In this document: one piece after another, positions 47,198-55,398 of the stretch | Layout: the number at the start of each line of letters is the position of its first letter | Position numbering within the stretch: position 1 is the stretch's first letter | Assembly (NCBI RefSeq): GCF_018070075.1 | Contig: NZ_JAGPXE010000002.1 | Coordinates: 124,001-188,000 of the forward strand | Direction: 5' to 3' | DNA length: 64,000 nt | From: Saccharopolyspora endophytica | GTDB taxonomy: Bacteria; Actinomycetota; Actinomycetes; Mycobacteriales; Pseudonocardiaceae | The notes under the pieces: generated by a model | Databases searched by the model: none | What the model saw: the letters and a program-made list of their open reading frames with translations, nothing else | What the model was told of the DNA's origin: nothing | Position numbers and translations under genes: made by a program

Positions 47198-47862
47198 TAC
47201 TCGCTCTCCTCGGGTGTGCGGCGAGCAGCCGCGGTGACGTCGGTGACGGTTCCGGACAGCGCTGCGACGTAGACGAGGTCGTCGGCCTGGATCACGGTCT
47301 TGCGGTCGGGCAGCACCCCGTTGCCGAACCGCATGATGAACGCGACCCGCGCGCCGGTCGCCGACTCCACCTCGGAGACCTTGCGCCCGATCCAGCTCTC
47401 GTGCAGCGGGAGCTGCAGCACGGCGACGGCACCGGACGGCTCCCGCCACGCGGTGGCCACGCCCTCCGGCAGCAGCATCCGCAGGAAGCGGTCCGTCGTC
47501 CACGGCACGGTGGCCACGGTCGGGATGCCGAGCCGTTGGTAGACCTCGGCTCGCTTGGGGTCGTAGATGCGGGCCACGACGTGCGCCACGCCGAAGGTCT
47601 CCCGCGCCACCCTGGCCGAGACGATGTTGGAGTTGTCCCCGTTGGACACCGCGGCGAAGGCGCTGGCCTGCTCGATCCCCGCTTCTTCCAGGATGTCCCG
47701 GTCGAAGCCGTTGCCCGTGACCTGCTGACCGCGGAAGTCCCGGCCCAGGCGGTGGAACGCCTGCGGGTCCTTGTCCACCACGGCCACGGTGTGATCGAGC
47801 CGTTGCAGCGCGGCGGCCAGGGAGGCCCCGACCCGGCCGCAGCCCATGATCACGACGTGCAC
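47197..47862 (-). CDS. trkA: TrkA potassium-uptake regulatory protein (CeoB-type)
   Basis: 221 residues. The Rossmann glycine motif is VVIMGCGRVGASLAAALQ, followed by AVVDKDPQAFHRLG (acidic residue that favours NADH), AFAAVSNGDNSNIVSARVA and HVVARIYDPKRAEVYQ. A TrkA-C domain follows. The chosen GTG has GAGGAG upstream. It is the first gene of the two-gene operon and diverges from the large permease gene, which may be the membrane partner. Confidence 0.94.
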   Translation of the reverse strand: MHVVIMGCGRVGASLAAALQRLDHTVAVVDKDPQAFHRLGRDFRGQQVTGNGFDRDILEEAGIEQASAFAAVSNGDNSNIVSARVARETFGVAHVVARIYDPKRAEVYQRLGIPTVATVPWTTDRFLRMLLPEGVATAWREPSGAVAVLQLPLHESWIGRKVSEVESATGARVAFIMRFGNGVLPDRKTVIQADDLVYVAALSGTVTDVTAAARRTPEESE

Positions 47863-48095
47863 GACCTTGTCTCCTCGCTGCGTGTTGAGCGCACTGGAAC
47901 AGCTGCTGCGGACGACGCCGCTCGTCGCCGCTGACCGTACCCGGGCGGGGGCGGTTCGGTGACCGCCGCGGCCGTCCGGAAACGGGCTGGTGCACCGTAC
48001 CGGGTGAGTCCCTCCGAGGGGCACCACGCCACCCCGGATGTGACCTGAGAGCAATTCGAAAGCCCCGCATTCACCGGTACCCGCGCCCCACCGCT

Positions 48096-48101
48096 TACGC
48101 T
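48096..48101 (+). promoter_or_regulatory. -10-like element of the permease gene, leaderless
   Basis: TACGCT lies seven bases before the GTG at 48109. No Shine-Dalgarno is present. Confidence 0.5.
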
Positions 48102-48108
48102 CTGCACC

Positions 48109-50136
48109 GTGTCCAAGCTCGCAACCGCGGCGAAGCGGCTGATCGTCGGTCGGCCGTTCCGCAGCGATCGCCTCTCGCACACGCTGCTGCCCAAGCGGAT
48201 CGCGCTCCCGGTCTTCGCCTCCGACCCGATGTCCAGCGTCGCCTACGCGCCGGAGGAGATCCTGCTGGTGCTGTCGGTGGCGGGCGTGTCGGCCTTCGCC
48301 ATCAGCCCGTGGATCGGTGTCCTGGTCGCGCTGGTGATGATCGCGGTGGTGGCGTCCTACCGGCAGAACGTGCACGCCTACCCCTCCGGCGGCGGTGACT
48401 ACGAGGTCGCCACGGTCAACCACGGTCGGCGCTGGGGGCTGATGGTGGCCAGCGCGCTGCTCGTCGACTACATCCTCACCGTCGCGGTGTCGATCTCCTC
48501 GGCCGCGGCGAACATCGGTTCGGTCATCCCGTTCGTCGCCGAGCACAAGGTGCTGTTCGCCGTCGGGGCGATCGTGCTGCTGACCGCGTTGAACCTGCGC
48601 GGGATCCGCGAGTCGGGCACCTTGTTCGCGATCCCCACCTACGCGTTCGTGATCGGCGTGCTGGGCATGATCTGCTGGGGCTTCTTCCAAACCGTCGTGC
48701 TGGGCTCCGACCTGCGCGCCGAGAGCGCCGGGTTCCAGCTGGCGCAGGAGGAGAGCCAGTACGCCGGTGTGGCGTTCGCGTTCCTGATCCTGCGGGCCTT
48801 CTCCTCCGGTAGCGCCGCGCTGACCGGTGTCGAGGCGATCAGCAACGGCGTTCCGGCCTTCCGCAAGCCCAAGTCCCGCAACGCCGCGACCACGCTGGCG
48901 ATGATGGGAGGGCTGGCGATCCTGATGTTCCTGGGCCTGATCATGCTGGCCCGCGTCACCGGTGCCGTCGTCGCCGAGGACCCCGCGCACCAGCTCATCG
49001 GCGCTCCCGAGGGCTATGAGCAGAAGACGCTCATCGCGCAGCTGGCCGGCGCGGTGTTCACCGGGTTCCCGCTCGGGGTCTGGTACCTGGTGTTCTTCAC
49101 CGGGCTGATCCTGGTGCTGGCCGCCAACACCGCGTTCAACGGTTTCCCGGTGCTGGGCTCGATCCTGGCTCAGGACCGCTTCCTGCCACGCCAGCTGCAC
49201 ACCCGAGGCGACCGGCTGGCGTTCTCCAACGGCATCCTGTTCCTGGCCTTCAGTGCGATCATCCTGGTGTTCGCCTTCGAGGCCGAGGTGACGCGGCTGA
49301 TCCAGCTCTACATCGTGGGCGTGTTCGTCGCGTTCGTGCTCAGCCAGAGCGGCATGATCCGGCACTGGAACCGGCTGCTGCTGCACGAGACCGACCCGAT
49401 GGCGCGGCGCAGGATGCGCCGGGCGCAGGCGACCAACGCCTTCGGCCTGTTCATGACCGCCAGCGTGCTGATCATCGTGCTGATCACGAAGTTCACCCAC
49501 GGCGCCTGGATCGCGATCGCGGCGATGGCGGCCATCTACGTGCTGATGACGGCGATCCGCAAGCACTACGACCGGGTGGCCGACGAGCTGCAGGAATCCG
49601 AGACCGACGCGGTCCTGCCCTCGCGCAACCACGCGCTGGTGCTGGTCTCCAAGCTGCACCTGCCGACGATGCGTGCCATCGCCTACGCCCGCGCCACCCG
49701 GCCGGACGAGCTGGAAGGTGTCACCGTCAACGTCGACGAGGAGGACACCCGGACGTTGACCGCCGAGTGGGAGAAGCTGAACCTGCCGCTGCCCCTGAAG
49801 GTCCTCGAATCGCCGTACCGGGAGATCACCCGACCGGTGCTGGAGTACGTCAAGCGGATCCGGCGGGACAGCCCGCGCGACGTGGTCACGGTGTTCATCC
49901 CCGAGTACGTCGTCGGACACTGGTGGGAGCAGCTGCTGCACAACCAGAGCGCGCTGCGCCTCAAGAGCAGGCTGTTGTTCCAGCCGGGAGTGATGGTCAC
50001 CAGCGTGCCGTGGCAGCTGGCGTCGTCGACGAAGGTGCGAGCACAGCGGATCACCTCGATGCCCGGCGCGACGCGTCGGGGTCTGGGGAGCAATGGAAAG
50101 GTGAACGGTGACCGAAAAGCCGGATTGGACCGGTAG
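48109..50136 (+). CDS. APC-superfamily permease, KimA/KUP-like
   Basis: 675 residues with about 12 transmembrane helices and a long soluble C-terminal domain (about 480-675). The start RIALPVFASDPMSSVAYAPEE and later AYPSGGGDYEVATVNHG and FSSGSAALTGVEAISNGVP are typical of the family that includes the Bacillus potassium importer KimA (YdaO) and mycobacterial Rv2690c. Transport of potassium is inferred from family and from the adjacent divergent trkA pair; amino-acid transport remains possible. It overlaps the start of the next gene by 29 bases. Confidence 0.87.
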   Translation: MSKLATAAKRLIVGRPFRSDRLSHTLLPKRIALPVFASDPMSSVAYAPEEILLVLSVAGVSAFAISPWIGVLVALVMIAVVASYRQNVHAYPSGGGDYEVATVNHGRRWGLMVASALLVDYILTVAVSISSAAANIGSVIPFVAEHKVLFAVGAIVLLTALNLRGIRESGTLFAIPTYAFVIGVLGMICWGFFQTVVLGSDLRAESAGFQLAQEESQYAGVAFAFLILRAFSSGSAALTGVEAISNGVPAFRKPKSRNAATTLAMMGGLAILMFLGLIMLARVTGAVVAEDPAHQLIGAPEGYEQKTLIAQLAGAVFTGFPLGVWYLVFFTGLILVLAANTAFNGFPVLGSILAQDRFLPRQLHTRGDRLAFSNGILFLAFSAIILVFAFEAEVTRLIQLYIVGVFVAFVLSQSGMIRHWNRLLLHETDPMARRRMRRAQATNAFGLFMTASVLIIVLITKFTHGAWIAIAAMAAIYVLMTAIRKHYDRVADELQESETDAVLPSRNHALVLVSKLHLPTMRAIAYARATRPDELEGVTVNVDEEDTRTLTAEWEKLNLPLPLKVLESPYREITRPVLEYVKRIRRDSPRDVVTVFIPEYVVGHWWEQLLHNQSALRLKSRLLFQPGVMVTSVPWQLASSTKVRAQRITSMPGATRRGLGSNGKVNGDRKAGLDR

Positions 50137-51355
50137 GCGGCTGGAGGTCGAAGTCGGCCCGGTGGCCCACGGAGGCCACTGCGTGGCCAGGTACGAGGGC
50201 CGCGTGGTGTTCGTCCGCCACGCCCTGCCGGGGGAGACCGTGACCGTCGAGGTCACCGAGGACAACGGTGGCGGTTTCTGCCGCGCGGACGCCGTCGAGG
50301 TGCGCGAGGCCGCTCCGGGCCGGGTCATCCCGCCGTGCCCGCTGGCCGACGCGGCGCTGGGCAAGGACCGCTGCGGCGGCTGCGACTTCCAGCACGCCGA
50401 CGGCGAGACGCAGCGCGAGCTCAAGGCCGCGGTGGTCACCGAGCAGTTGCAGCGCATCGCGGGCCTGGACTGGCCGGTGCGCGTTCAGGAGCTGCCGGGC
50501 GGGCTGCTGCGCTGGCGCACCCGCGCGCGGCTGGCGGTCGACCGCAAGGGCAACGCCGGTTTCCGGCCGAGCCGCAGCCACCGGGTGATCCCGGTGGCCG
50601 ACTGCCCGATCACCGTCGAAGGCGCCGTGGAGGAGCTCGCCGAGCGCCGCTGGCGACCGGGTGCGGAGCTGACCGTGGCCGCCGACGGTGAGGGTGAACT
50701 GCACGTCACCGCCGTGGACCGCAAGCCGCAGCGGCGCGGCCGCCAGCAGGGTGTCGCTCGCCAGGTGGCGGGTAGCGGCGTGGCGCACGAGACGGTGCGG
50801 GGGCGTCGGTTCGACGTCGGCGCGCAGGGCTTCTGGCAGGTCCACAAGGCCGCGCCGGAGACCTTCACCGAGGTCGTGGCCCGCTTCGCCGCCGCTCCCC
50901 CCGGTGGCGTGGCCTGGGACCTCTACGGCGGTGTGGGCCTGTTCGCCGCGGACCTCGCCGAGCAGGTCGGCCCGACCGGTTCGGTGCTGCTGGTGGAGTC
51001 CTCGCGCGGCGCGGTGGAGGACGCGGTGTCCAACCTCCGCGACCAGCCGCAGGTGGCGTTCCGCGCGGGAACGGTGGAGCGCGTCCTCACCGACGAGGAC
51101 CTGCGAGCACCGGACGTCGTCGTCCTCGACCCGCCCCGCAAGGGCGCGGGTCGGCAGGTGGTGGAGGCGATCGCGGCCCGCGAGCCGTCTCGCGTCGTGC
51201 ACGTCGCCTGCGACCCGGCGGCCCTGGCCCGCGACGTCTCGCTGTACGCCGAGAACGGCTACCGGATGGTCGACCTGGAGGCGTTCGACGCGTTCCCGAT
51301 GACCCACCACGTGGAGTGCGTCGCCGTCCTCGAACCCACCCCGAAGAACGCCTGA
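50108..51355 (+). CDS. class I SAM RNA methyltransferase (TrmA/RlmD type)
   Basis: 415 residues. An N-terminal TRAM domain (about 8-70; VGPVAHGGHCVARYEGRVVFV) precedes an iron-sulfur site (PPCPLADAALGKDRCGGCDF with a fourth Cys in VADCPI). The methyltransferase has WDLYGGVGLFAADLAEQ (motif I), VVLDPPRKGAGR (motif IV), the catalytic-Cys motif HVACDPAALARDV and a final DAFPMTHHVECVAVL. It makes 5-methyluridine in rRNA or tRNA; which one cannot be told. GGAAAGGTG precedes the GTG, which lies inside the end of the permease gene. Confidence 0.93.
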   Translation: MTEKPDWTGRRLEVEVGPVAHGGHCVARYEGRVVFVRHALPGETVTVEVTEDNGGGFCRADAVEVREAAPGRVIPPCPLADAALGKDRCGGCDFQHADGETQRELKAAVVTEQLQRIAGLDWPVRVQELPGGLLRWRTRARLAVDRKGNAGFRPSRSHRVIPVADCPITVEGAVEELAERRWRPGAELTVAADGEGELHVTAVDRKPQRRGRQQGVARQVAGSGVAHETVRGRRFDVGAQGFWQVHKAAPETFTEVVARFAAAPPGGVAWDLYGGVGLFAADLAEQVGPTGSVLLVESSRGAVEDAVSNLRDQPQVAFRAGTVERVLTDEDLRAPDVVVLDPPRKGAGRQVVEAIAAREPSRVVHVACDPAALARDVSLYAENGYRMVDLEAFDAFPMTHHVECVAVLEPTPKNA

Positions 51356-51372
51356 CCAGCGAAATCAACACG

Positions 51373-51559
51373 GACCACCGCCGCACTCACCCCACGGATC
51401 ACCGCCGTAATCAGGTCACGGATCACGGCGGTATTCGGGGTAACGGTGTGACGGCCGTGCTCTGGTGACCCGATTACGGCCGTGTTCGGGACACGGATTA
51501 CGGCCGTGTTCAGGTCACGGATTACTGCCGTAATCAGGTCTCCGACTACTGCGGTAATC
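51373..51559. repeat. array of eight 16-bp palindromic repeats, 24-bp period
   Basis: Eight cores of consensus GATTACGGCCGTAATC (a perfect palindrome) start at 51373, 51397, 51421, 51447, 51472, 51496, 51520 and 51544. The intervals are 24, 24, 26, 25, 24, 24 and 24 bp. The 8-bp spacers are related (aggtcacg, gggacacg, aggtctcc). Individual cores differ by one to six bases. The array fills the gap between the convergent TrmA-like and oxidoreductase genes. Because the period is eight codons and the core is palindromic, both strands read as repeats of Thr-Ala-Val-Ile, but no start or stop context supports translation. Confidence 0.9.
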
Positions 51560-51583
51560 CGGGTAGTGGTGGCCGCTGGGGGT

Positions 51584-52540
51584 TCAGGTGAGCTGGAGGA
51601 CGTGCTTGCCTCGGACGCCGCCGGCCTCCAAGGCGCGGTGGGCGTCGGCGATCTCGTCGAACGGCCGGAGGGTGTCGACGACCGGGCGGATCGAACCGGC
51701 CTCGGCGTGGCGCGCGAGCTCGGCGAGCTGGGAGGTCGTCGGGTTGCCGCTGAAGAAGCGGACGCGCTGCGCGCCGTGGACGGCCGAGCCCGCGATGTAG
51801 CCGAGGCTCGCTCCGATCCGGTCGAGGTCGAAGGCGATGGCCACCATGCGTCCGCCCGGCGCGAGCAACCGCCGGTAGGCCCGCTGCTCGGTCCCGACGG
51901 TGTCCAGGACGACGTCGTAGCGGCCGAGGTCGGACGGCCGGTGGGTGCGGTGGTCGAGCGCTTCGGCGGCGCCGAGGTCGCGCACGAAGTCGAGGTTCCC
52001 GGCCCCGGCGAGCGCGGTGACGCGGGCGCCGAGCAGTGCGCCGATCTGCACGGCGACGCTGCCGACACCACCGCTGCCGCCGCGCACCAGGAGACGTTCT
52101 CCCGGCTGGAGGCGTGCCTTGTCGCGCAGGGCGGTCATGGCGGTCGTGCCGCCGGCGAGCAGCGAGACGGCTTCGGCGTCGGAGAGGTTCGCCGGTGCCG
52201 GTGCGATCTTGCGGGGGTGGACCGCGACGTAGTCGGCGGCGGCGCCGAGGCTGCGCCCCAGCACGCCCCACACCCGGCGTCCCGGAGCGATGCCGGTGAC
52301 CGAGGAACCCACCTCGGTGACCTCGCCGACGAAGTCGATCCCGAGGCGCTGCGGGAACCGGCGTCCGGTCACCAGGCGCACCTTGCCCGCCCGGGCTGCG
52401 AGCTCACCTCCGTTGACGCTGGTGGTGCGGACGCGAACCAGCACCTGGTCGGGGGCGATCTCGGGTGCGGGCACCGCGCCGACGTAGAGCACGTCGGGTG
52501 CGCCGAAGCGGTCGTAGAGGGCAGCGCGCATGTCGGTCAC
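51584..52540 (-). CDS. NADPH:quinone oxidoreductase-like protein (MDR family)
   Basis: 318 residues from the GTG at 52540, which has GGAAGGA six bases upstream. The N-terminal GroES-like domain has RFPQRLGIDFVGEVTEVGS and GIAPGRRVWGVLG; the nucleotide domain has RLLVRGGSGGVGSVAVQIGA; and the C terminus has LRPFDEIADAHRALEAGG, typical of quinone oxidoreductases. There are no zinc-ligand cysteines. It is divergent from a tetR-family gene with a candidate operator between, so substrate-induced expression is likely. Confidence 0.9.
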   Translation of the reverse strand: MTDMRAALYDRFGAPDVLYVGAVPAPEIAPDQVLVRVRTTSVNGGELAARAGKVRLVTGRRFPQRLGIDFVGEVTEVGSSVTGIAPGRRVWGVLGRSLGAAADYVAVHPRKIAPAPANLSDAEAVSLLAGGTTAMTALRDKARLQPGERLLVRGGSGGVGSVAVQIGALLGARVTALAGAGNLDFVRDLGAAEALDHRTHRPSDLGRYDVVLDTVGTEQRAYRRLLAPGGRMVAIAFDLDRIGASLGYIAGSAVHGAQRVRFFSGNPTTSQLAELARHAEAGSIRPVVDTLRPFDEIADAHRALEAGGVRGKHVLQLT

Positions 52541-52590
52541 GAAGGTTCCTTCCGGGGGCTGGGGAGGCGGTTCTCCCACGCTAACGAGAT

Positions 52591-52612
52591 AAACGGTCGA
52601 CCCCTTCCGTTT
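52591..52612. promoter_or_regulatory. candidate TetR operator
   Basis: AAACGG and CCGTTT form a 6-bp inverted repeat with a ten-base spacer in the intergenic region between the oxidoreductase and tetR starts, five bases upstream of the tetR -10-like element. Confidence 0.45.
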
Positions 52613-52616
52613 TCCG

Positions 52617-52622
52617 TAAAGT
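52617..52622 (+). promoter_or_regulatory. -10-like element of the tetR-family gene, leaderless
   Basis: TAAAGT lies seven bases before the ATG at 52630. No Shine-Dalgarno is present. Confidence 0.5.
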
Positions 52623-52629
52623 GAGAGAC

Positions 52630-53280
52630 ATGCCTGCTCAGGACCCTCAGATGGCACCGACGAAGCCCCAGCGCTCCGACGCCAGGCACAACCGGGAGCA
52701 GATCCTCGCCGCGGCTCGCGCGGCGTTCACCGCGCAGGGGATCGACGTGCCGATCACCGCGATCGCTCGCCGCGCCGGAGTCGGTCCCGCCACGCTCTAC
52801 CGGCACTTCCCGACGCGTTCGGCGCTGGTCACCGAGGCGTTCGCCGAGCAGCTCGCCGCGTGCGTCGCGGTGCTCGACGACGCGCTCGCCGACCCCGACC
52901 CGTGGCGCGGGCTCTGCGCGGTGATCGAGAAGGTGTGCGCGATGCAGGTGGCCGACCGGGGTTTCACGGCCGCCTTCCTGTCGGAGTTCCCCGACGCCGT
53001 CGACCACGAGCGCGAGCGCCGCCGGGCCGAGGAGGACATCGCCGAGCTCGTGCGGCGCGCCCAGGAAACCGGGAAGCTGCGGGCGGATTTCGCCCCCGAG
53101 GACATCACCCTGCTGCTGCTCGCCAACGGCGGTGTCGCGGAAGGCGTGGGGGAGCAGAAGCTCGCGGCCGCTGCGTCCCGGCGGCTCGTCGGCTACCTGC
53201 TCCAGTCGTTCAGGGCGAGCGATGGCACTCTGCTGCCGCCTGCGCCACCACTGGGGTTGGAGCAGATTCACCGCAGTTGA
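52630..53280 (+). CDS. TetR-family transcriptional regulator
   Basis: 216 residues. The N-terminal HTH (about 20-65) reads NREQILAAARAAFTAQGIDVP-like with ITAIARRAGVGPATLYRHFP, a classic TetR signature. The ligand domain contains GLCAVIEKVCAMQVADRGF and a C-terminal helix pair. It presumably represses itself and the divergent oxidoreductase. The C-terminal tail is Pro-rich and unstructured. Ligand is unknown. Confidence 0.92.
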   Translation: MPAQDPQMAPTKPQRSDARHNREQILAAARAAFTAQGIDVPITAIARRAGVGPATLYRHFPTRSALVTEAFAEQLAACVAVLDDALADPDPWRGLCAVIEKVCAMQVADRGFTAAFLSEFPDAVDHERERRRAEEDIAELVRRAQETGKLRADFAPEDITLLLLANGGVAEGVGEQKLAAAASRRLVGYLLQSFRASDGTLLPPAPPLGLEQIHRS

Positions 53281-53353
53281 GCGCATGGGCCAGTGGGGCT
53301 GAGTTCAGCGGTCGGCTGCCGCTAGGGTTGCCGCGGCTGGAGGAGGTGGCCGG

Positions 53354-54238
53354 GTGTTCGGTGAGGTGCCAGGACGGGTGGACCCGCGCATGTCCGACGT
53401 CGTCGGACGGCGCTGGACGAGGGCACGATCGTGGCTGCGGTTCGCAGTGTTCTGGTGCGTTGCATCGGCCGTGATGAGCGTGGTGGCGGCTGCGGCGTCC
53501 GTTGCCACGCACTGGTCGGCCTTGCCTTGGGTGGCGCCCCTGAACACGCGAGATACGCCGGACGTGCTCTTCTCCCACGGAATTGTCGTCGTGCTCGCCG
53601 TGGTGCCCCTCGTGTTGGCGACGCGGATGGTCAAGGTGGGTGCCGATGGCATCGACTGGAGGCTCAAGCCGGACTTCTGGATCTTCCTCGGGATCTTCGT
53701 CGGGGTTTTCGAAGCTGTCGCGCTGATGGTGATGACGGTTGTGGCGACCGACGTCCCCTGGTGGGGCCGGGTCGGTGGGCTGATCATCGGGTTCTCCGTT
53801 CCGACGCTGGCGACGTTCATGGCTCGACGGGCGATTGTGGCCGAGCCGTTGAGGGAGATCGGTGGTAGCGAGTTCGTGCTGGTGAAGGGACTTCGGTCCC
53901 CGCAAGGCGACGGTGAGGACTCCGTCAAGATCACGGGAGACTCACTACGTCTGTCAGTCCGCACGGCTGCTGGGCGCCCGGCCAACCGGGCGTCCACGAA
54001 GGACATCAAGCTCGGGGACATCACCGAGATCGGCGTCCGGCCCAACCGGCCCGGGGACGGTTCCTGGGCGAGGCTTGCTGATGGCAGGGAAGCTTCCCTG
54101 CCGGATGGCGACATCGTCGAGATCCGCACGCGCACCGACACACAGCTTCTTCCGGCGGATCCGGAGCTCGCCGAGCTCATCCGCGCACGAGCCGCGCTGC
54201 ATGGCTCAGAACCGGCACGGATCGAGGACTGGACGTGA
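53354..54238 (+). CDS. membrane protein with C-terminal PH-like domain
   Basis: 294 residues. It has about four transmembrane helices (FAVFWCVASAVMSVVAAA; GIVVVLAVVPLVLA; FLGIFVGVFEAVALMVMTVVA; VGGLIIGFSVPTLATFM) followed by a beta-rich C-terminal domain (about 180-294) with DSLRLSVRTAAG, GDITEIGVRP, REASLPDGDIVEIRT and the ending ELAELIRARAAL helix. The domain resembles bacterial PH domains, and the next gene ends similarly. A -10-like TAGGGT (53323-53328) and GGAGGAGG precede the GTG. Function is unknown. The stop overlaps the next GTG. Confidence 0.7.
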   Translation: MFGEVPGRVDPRMSDVVGRRWTRARSWLRFAVFWCVASAVMSVVAAAASVATHWSALPWVAPLNTRDTPDVLFSHGIVVVLAVVPLVLATRMVKVGADGIDWRLKPDFWIFLGIFVGVFEAVALMVMTVVATDVPWWGRVGGLIIGFSVPTLATFMARRAIVAEPLREIGGSEFVLVKGLRSPQGDGEDSVKITGDSLRLSVRTAAGRPANRASTKDIKLGDITEIGVRPNRPGDGSWARLADGREASLPDGDIVEIRTRTDTQLLPADPELAELIRARAALHGSEPARIEDWT

Positions 54239-55368
54239 CGGCTCACGAGCACATCCCCGAGGTCCTCCCCGCGCCGCCGGAGACCGGAACCGAGGTCGCC
54301 CCGGTCGCCGGGCAGCCGAGCGCTGCTCCAGAGTCCGTCCCCGGTCGCCGCGCGCAGGCCTTCGGCATCGGTGCCGCAGCGGTCGTGGTGATCCCGCTCG
54401 GTTTCGTGGTCTGGGGCATGCGCGGCCTGGAACCCGGCGCCGGCATCGCGGGCCTGGTCGGCATCGCCGTGGCGACCGCGGCGTGGCTGGCCGACGCGCG
54501 CACGCCCAGGCGCTGGGGCGGGTGGGCGCTGCTCGCCGCGCTCTCCGCGGCCTACGTCAACCTCGCGCTGGCTCCGGTCGGACTGGTCGCGCTCGTCGCC
54601 GTGATCGCCTGCCCGCTGCTGGCCCGCGTCGCGCACGAGCGTTTCACCGCACCGGGTTTCGACCTGGCGGAGATCGACGTCGAGGTCGGCTTCGAGATCT
54701 ATCGCCACCAATCCGCGCGCCTGTGGATCGAGCGCGATCGGGCCGTGCTGGCGCTCAAGCGCATGGCCGGTGGCGGGAACGTCGACCAGGCGATCCCGCT
54801 CTCCGAGGTCGAGCTGGCCCAGCCCGGCGAGATCGTCGCCGGTGATTCGTGGCCGCTGCCGGGCGCGATGGCCGTCCGGCTGTCCGAAGGACCGGCCGTG
54901 CGGGTCGTCGCGGGCGAGCAGCAGTGGATCGTCAACGTCGAGGACCCGCGACTGGTCGCCGCGATCCTGCGCAGGCGGCAGTCCGCCGCCTGGTCGCAGC
55001 GGACCGGGCCGCAGGACCTCGGCTCCTGGCACGCGCTGCGCAAGTGGGCCACGGCCCAGACGACGACCTTCCGCAACGGCAAGAAGTCCCAGTCCTACCG
55101 CGTGTTCCGCCCGATCGTCGGCTTCGGGGCCGGCGTGCTCGGCCTGATGCTGCTCACGATGCAGATCGCCGGTGGCGGCACGGCCCCGAGCACGTGGCTC
55201 GCCACCGCGGTGATGCTGCTCATCGGCGGCTTCTTCGTGGTCGGCTGGCTGCGGCAGCGCACCCGGCTCGGCCACGCCGAACTGCAGTCGCTGCCGCCGA
55301 ACAGCCCGCCGTGGGGCGACCCGCGACCCGAGGTCGCCCCGATCTCCGGCTGGCGTCCCTGGAGCTGA
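54235..55368 (+). CDS. membrane protein with PH-like domain, paired with preceding gene
   Basis: 377 residues. A Pro-rich hydrophilic N terminus (about 1-40) precedes four transmembrane helices (FGIGAAAVVVIPLGFVVWG; IAGLVGIAVATAAWL; WALLAALSAAYVNLAL; LVALVAVIACPLLARV). A beta-rich domain (about 145-245) follows with SARLWIERDRAVLAL, QQWIVNVEDPRLVAAIL, ending in a helix, then two more helices (FGAGVLGLMLLTMQIA; WLATAVMLLIGGFFVVGWL). Overlaps the preceding gene by four bases (GTGA). Together they form an operon converging on the WXG100 genes. No characterised family is recognised. Confidence 0.7.
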   Translation: MTAHEHIPEVLPAPPETGTEVAPVAGQPSAAPESVPGRRAQAFGIGAAAVVVIPLGFVVWGMRGLEPGAGIAGLVGIAVATAAWLADARTPRRWGGWALLAALSAAYVNLALAPVGLVALVAVIACPLLARVAHERFTAPGFDLAEIDVEVGFEIYRHQSARLWIERDRAVLALKRMAGGGNVDQAIPLSEVELAQPGEIVAGDSWPLPGAMAVRLSEGPAVRVVAGEQQWIVNVEDPRLVAAILRRRQSAAWSQRTGPQDLGSWHALRKWATAQTTTFRNGKKSQSYRVFRPIVGFGAGVLGLMLLTMQIAGGGTAPSTWLATAVMLLIGGFFVVGWLRQRTRLGHAELQSLPPNSPPWGDPRPEVAPISGWRPWS

Positions 55369-55398
55369 TGTTCCTGTGGGAGTGACCCAACACCGAGA

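Noticed and set aside
51373..51559. CRISPR array
   Set aside because: Repeats are 16 bp with 8-bp related spacers, far shorter than CRISPR units, and there are no cas genes.
51259..52071. Minus-strand open frame giving repeated Thr-Ala-Val-Ile peptides
   Set aside because: It lies antisense or out of frame to the oxidoreductase and TrmA-like genes. The periodic peptide is a by-product of the 24-bp palindromic DNA repeat, and both strands give similar peptides.
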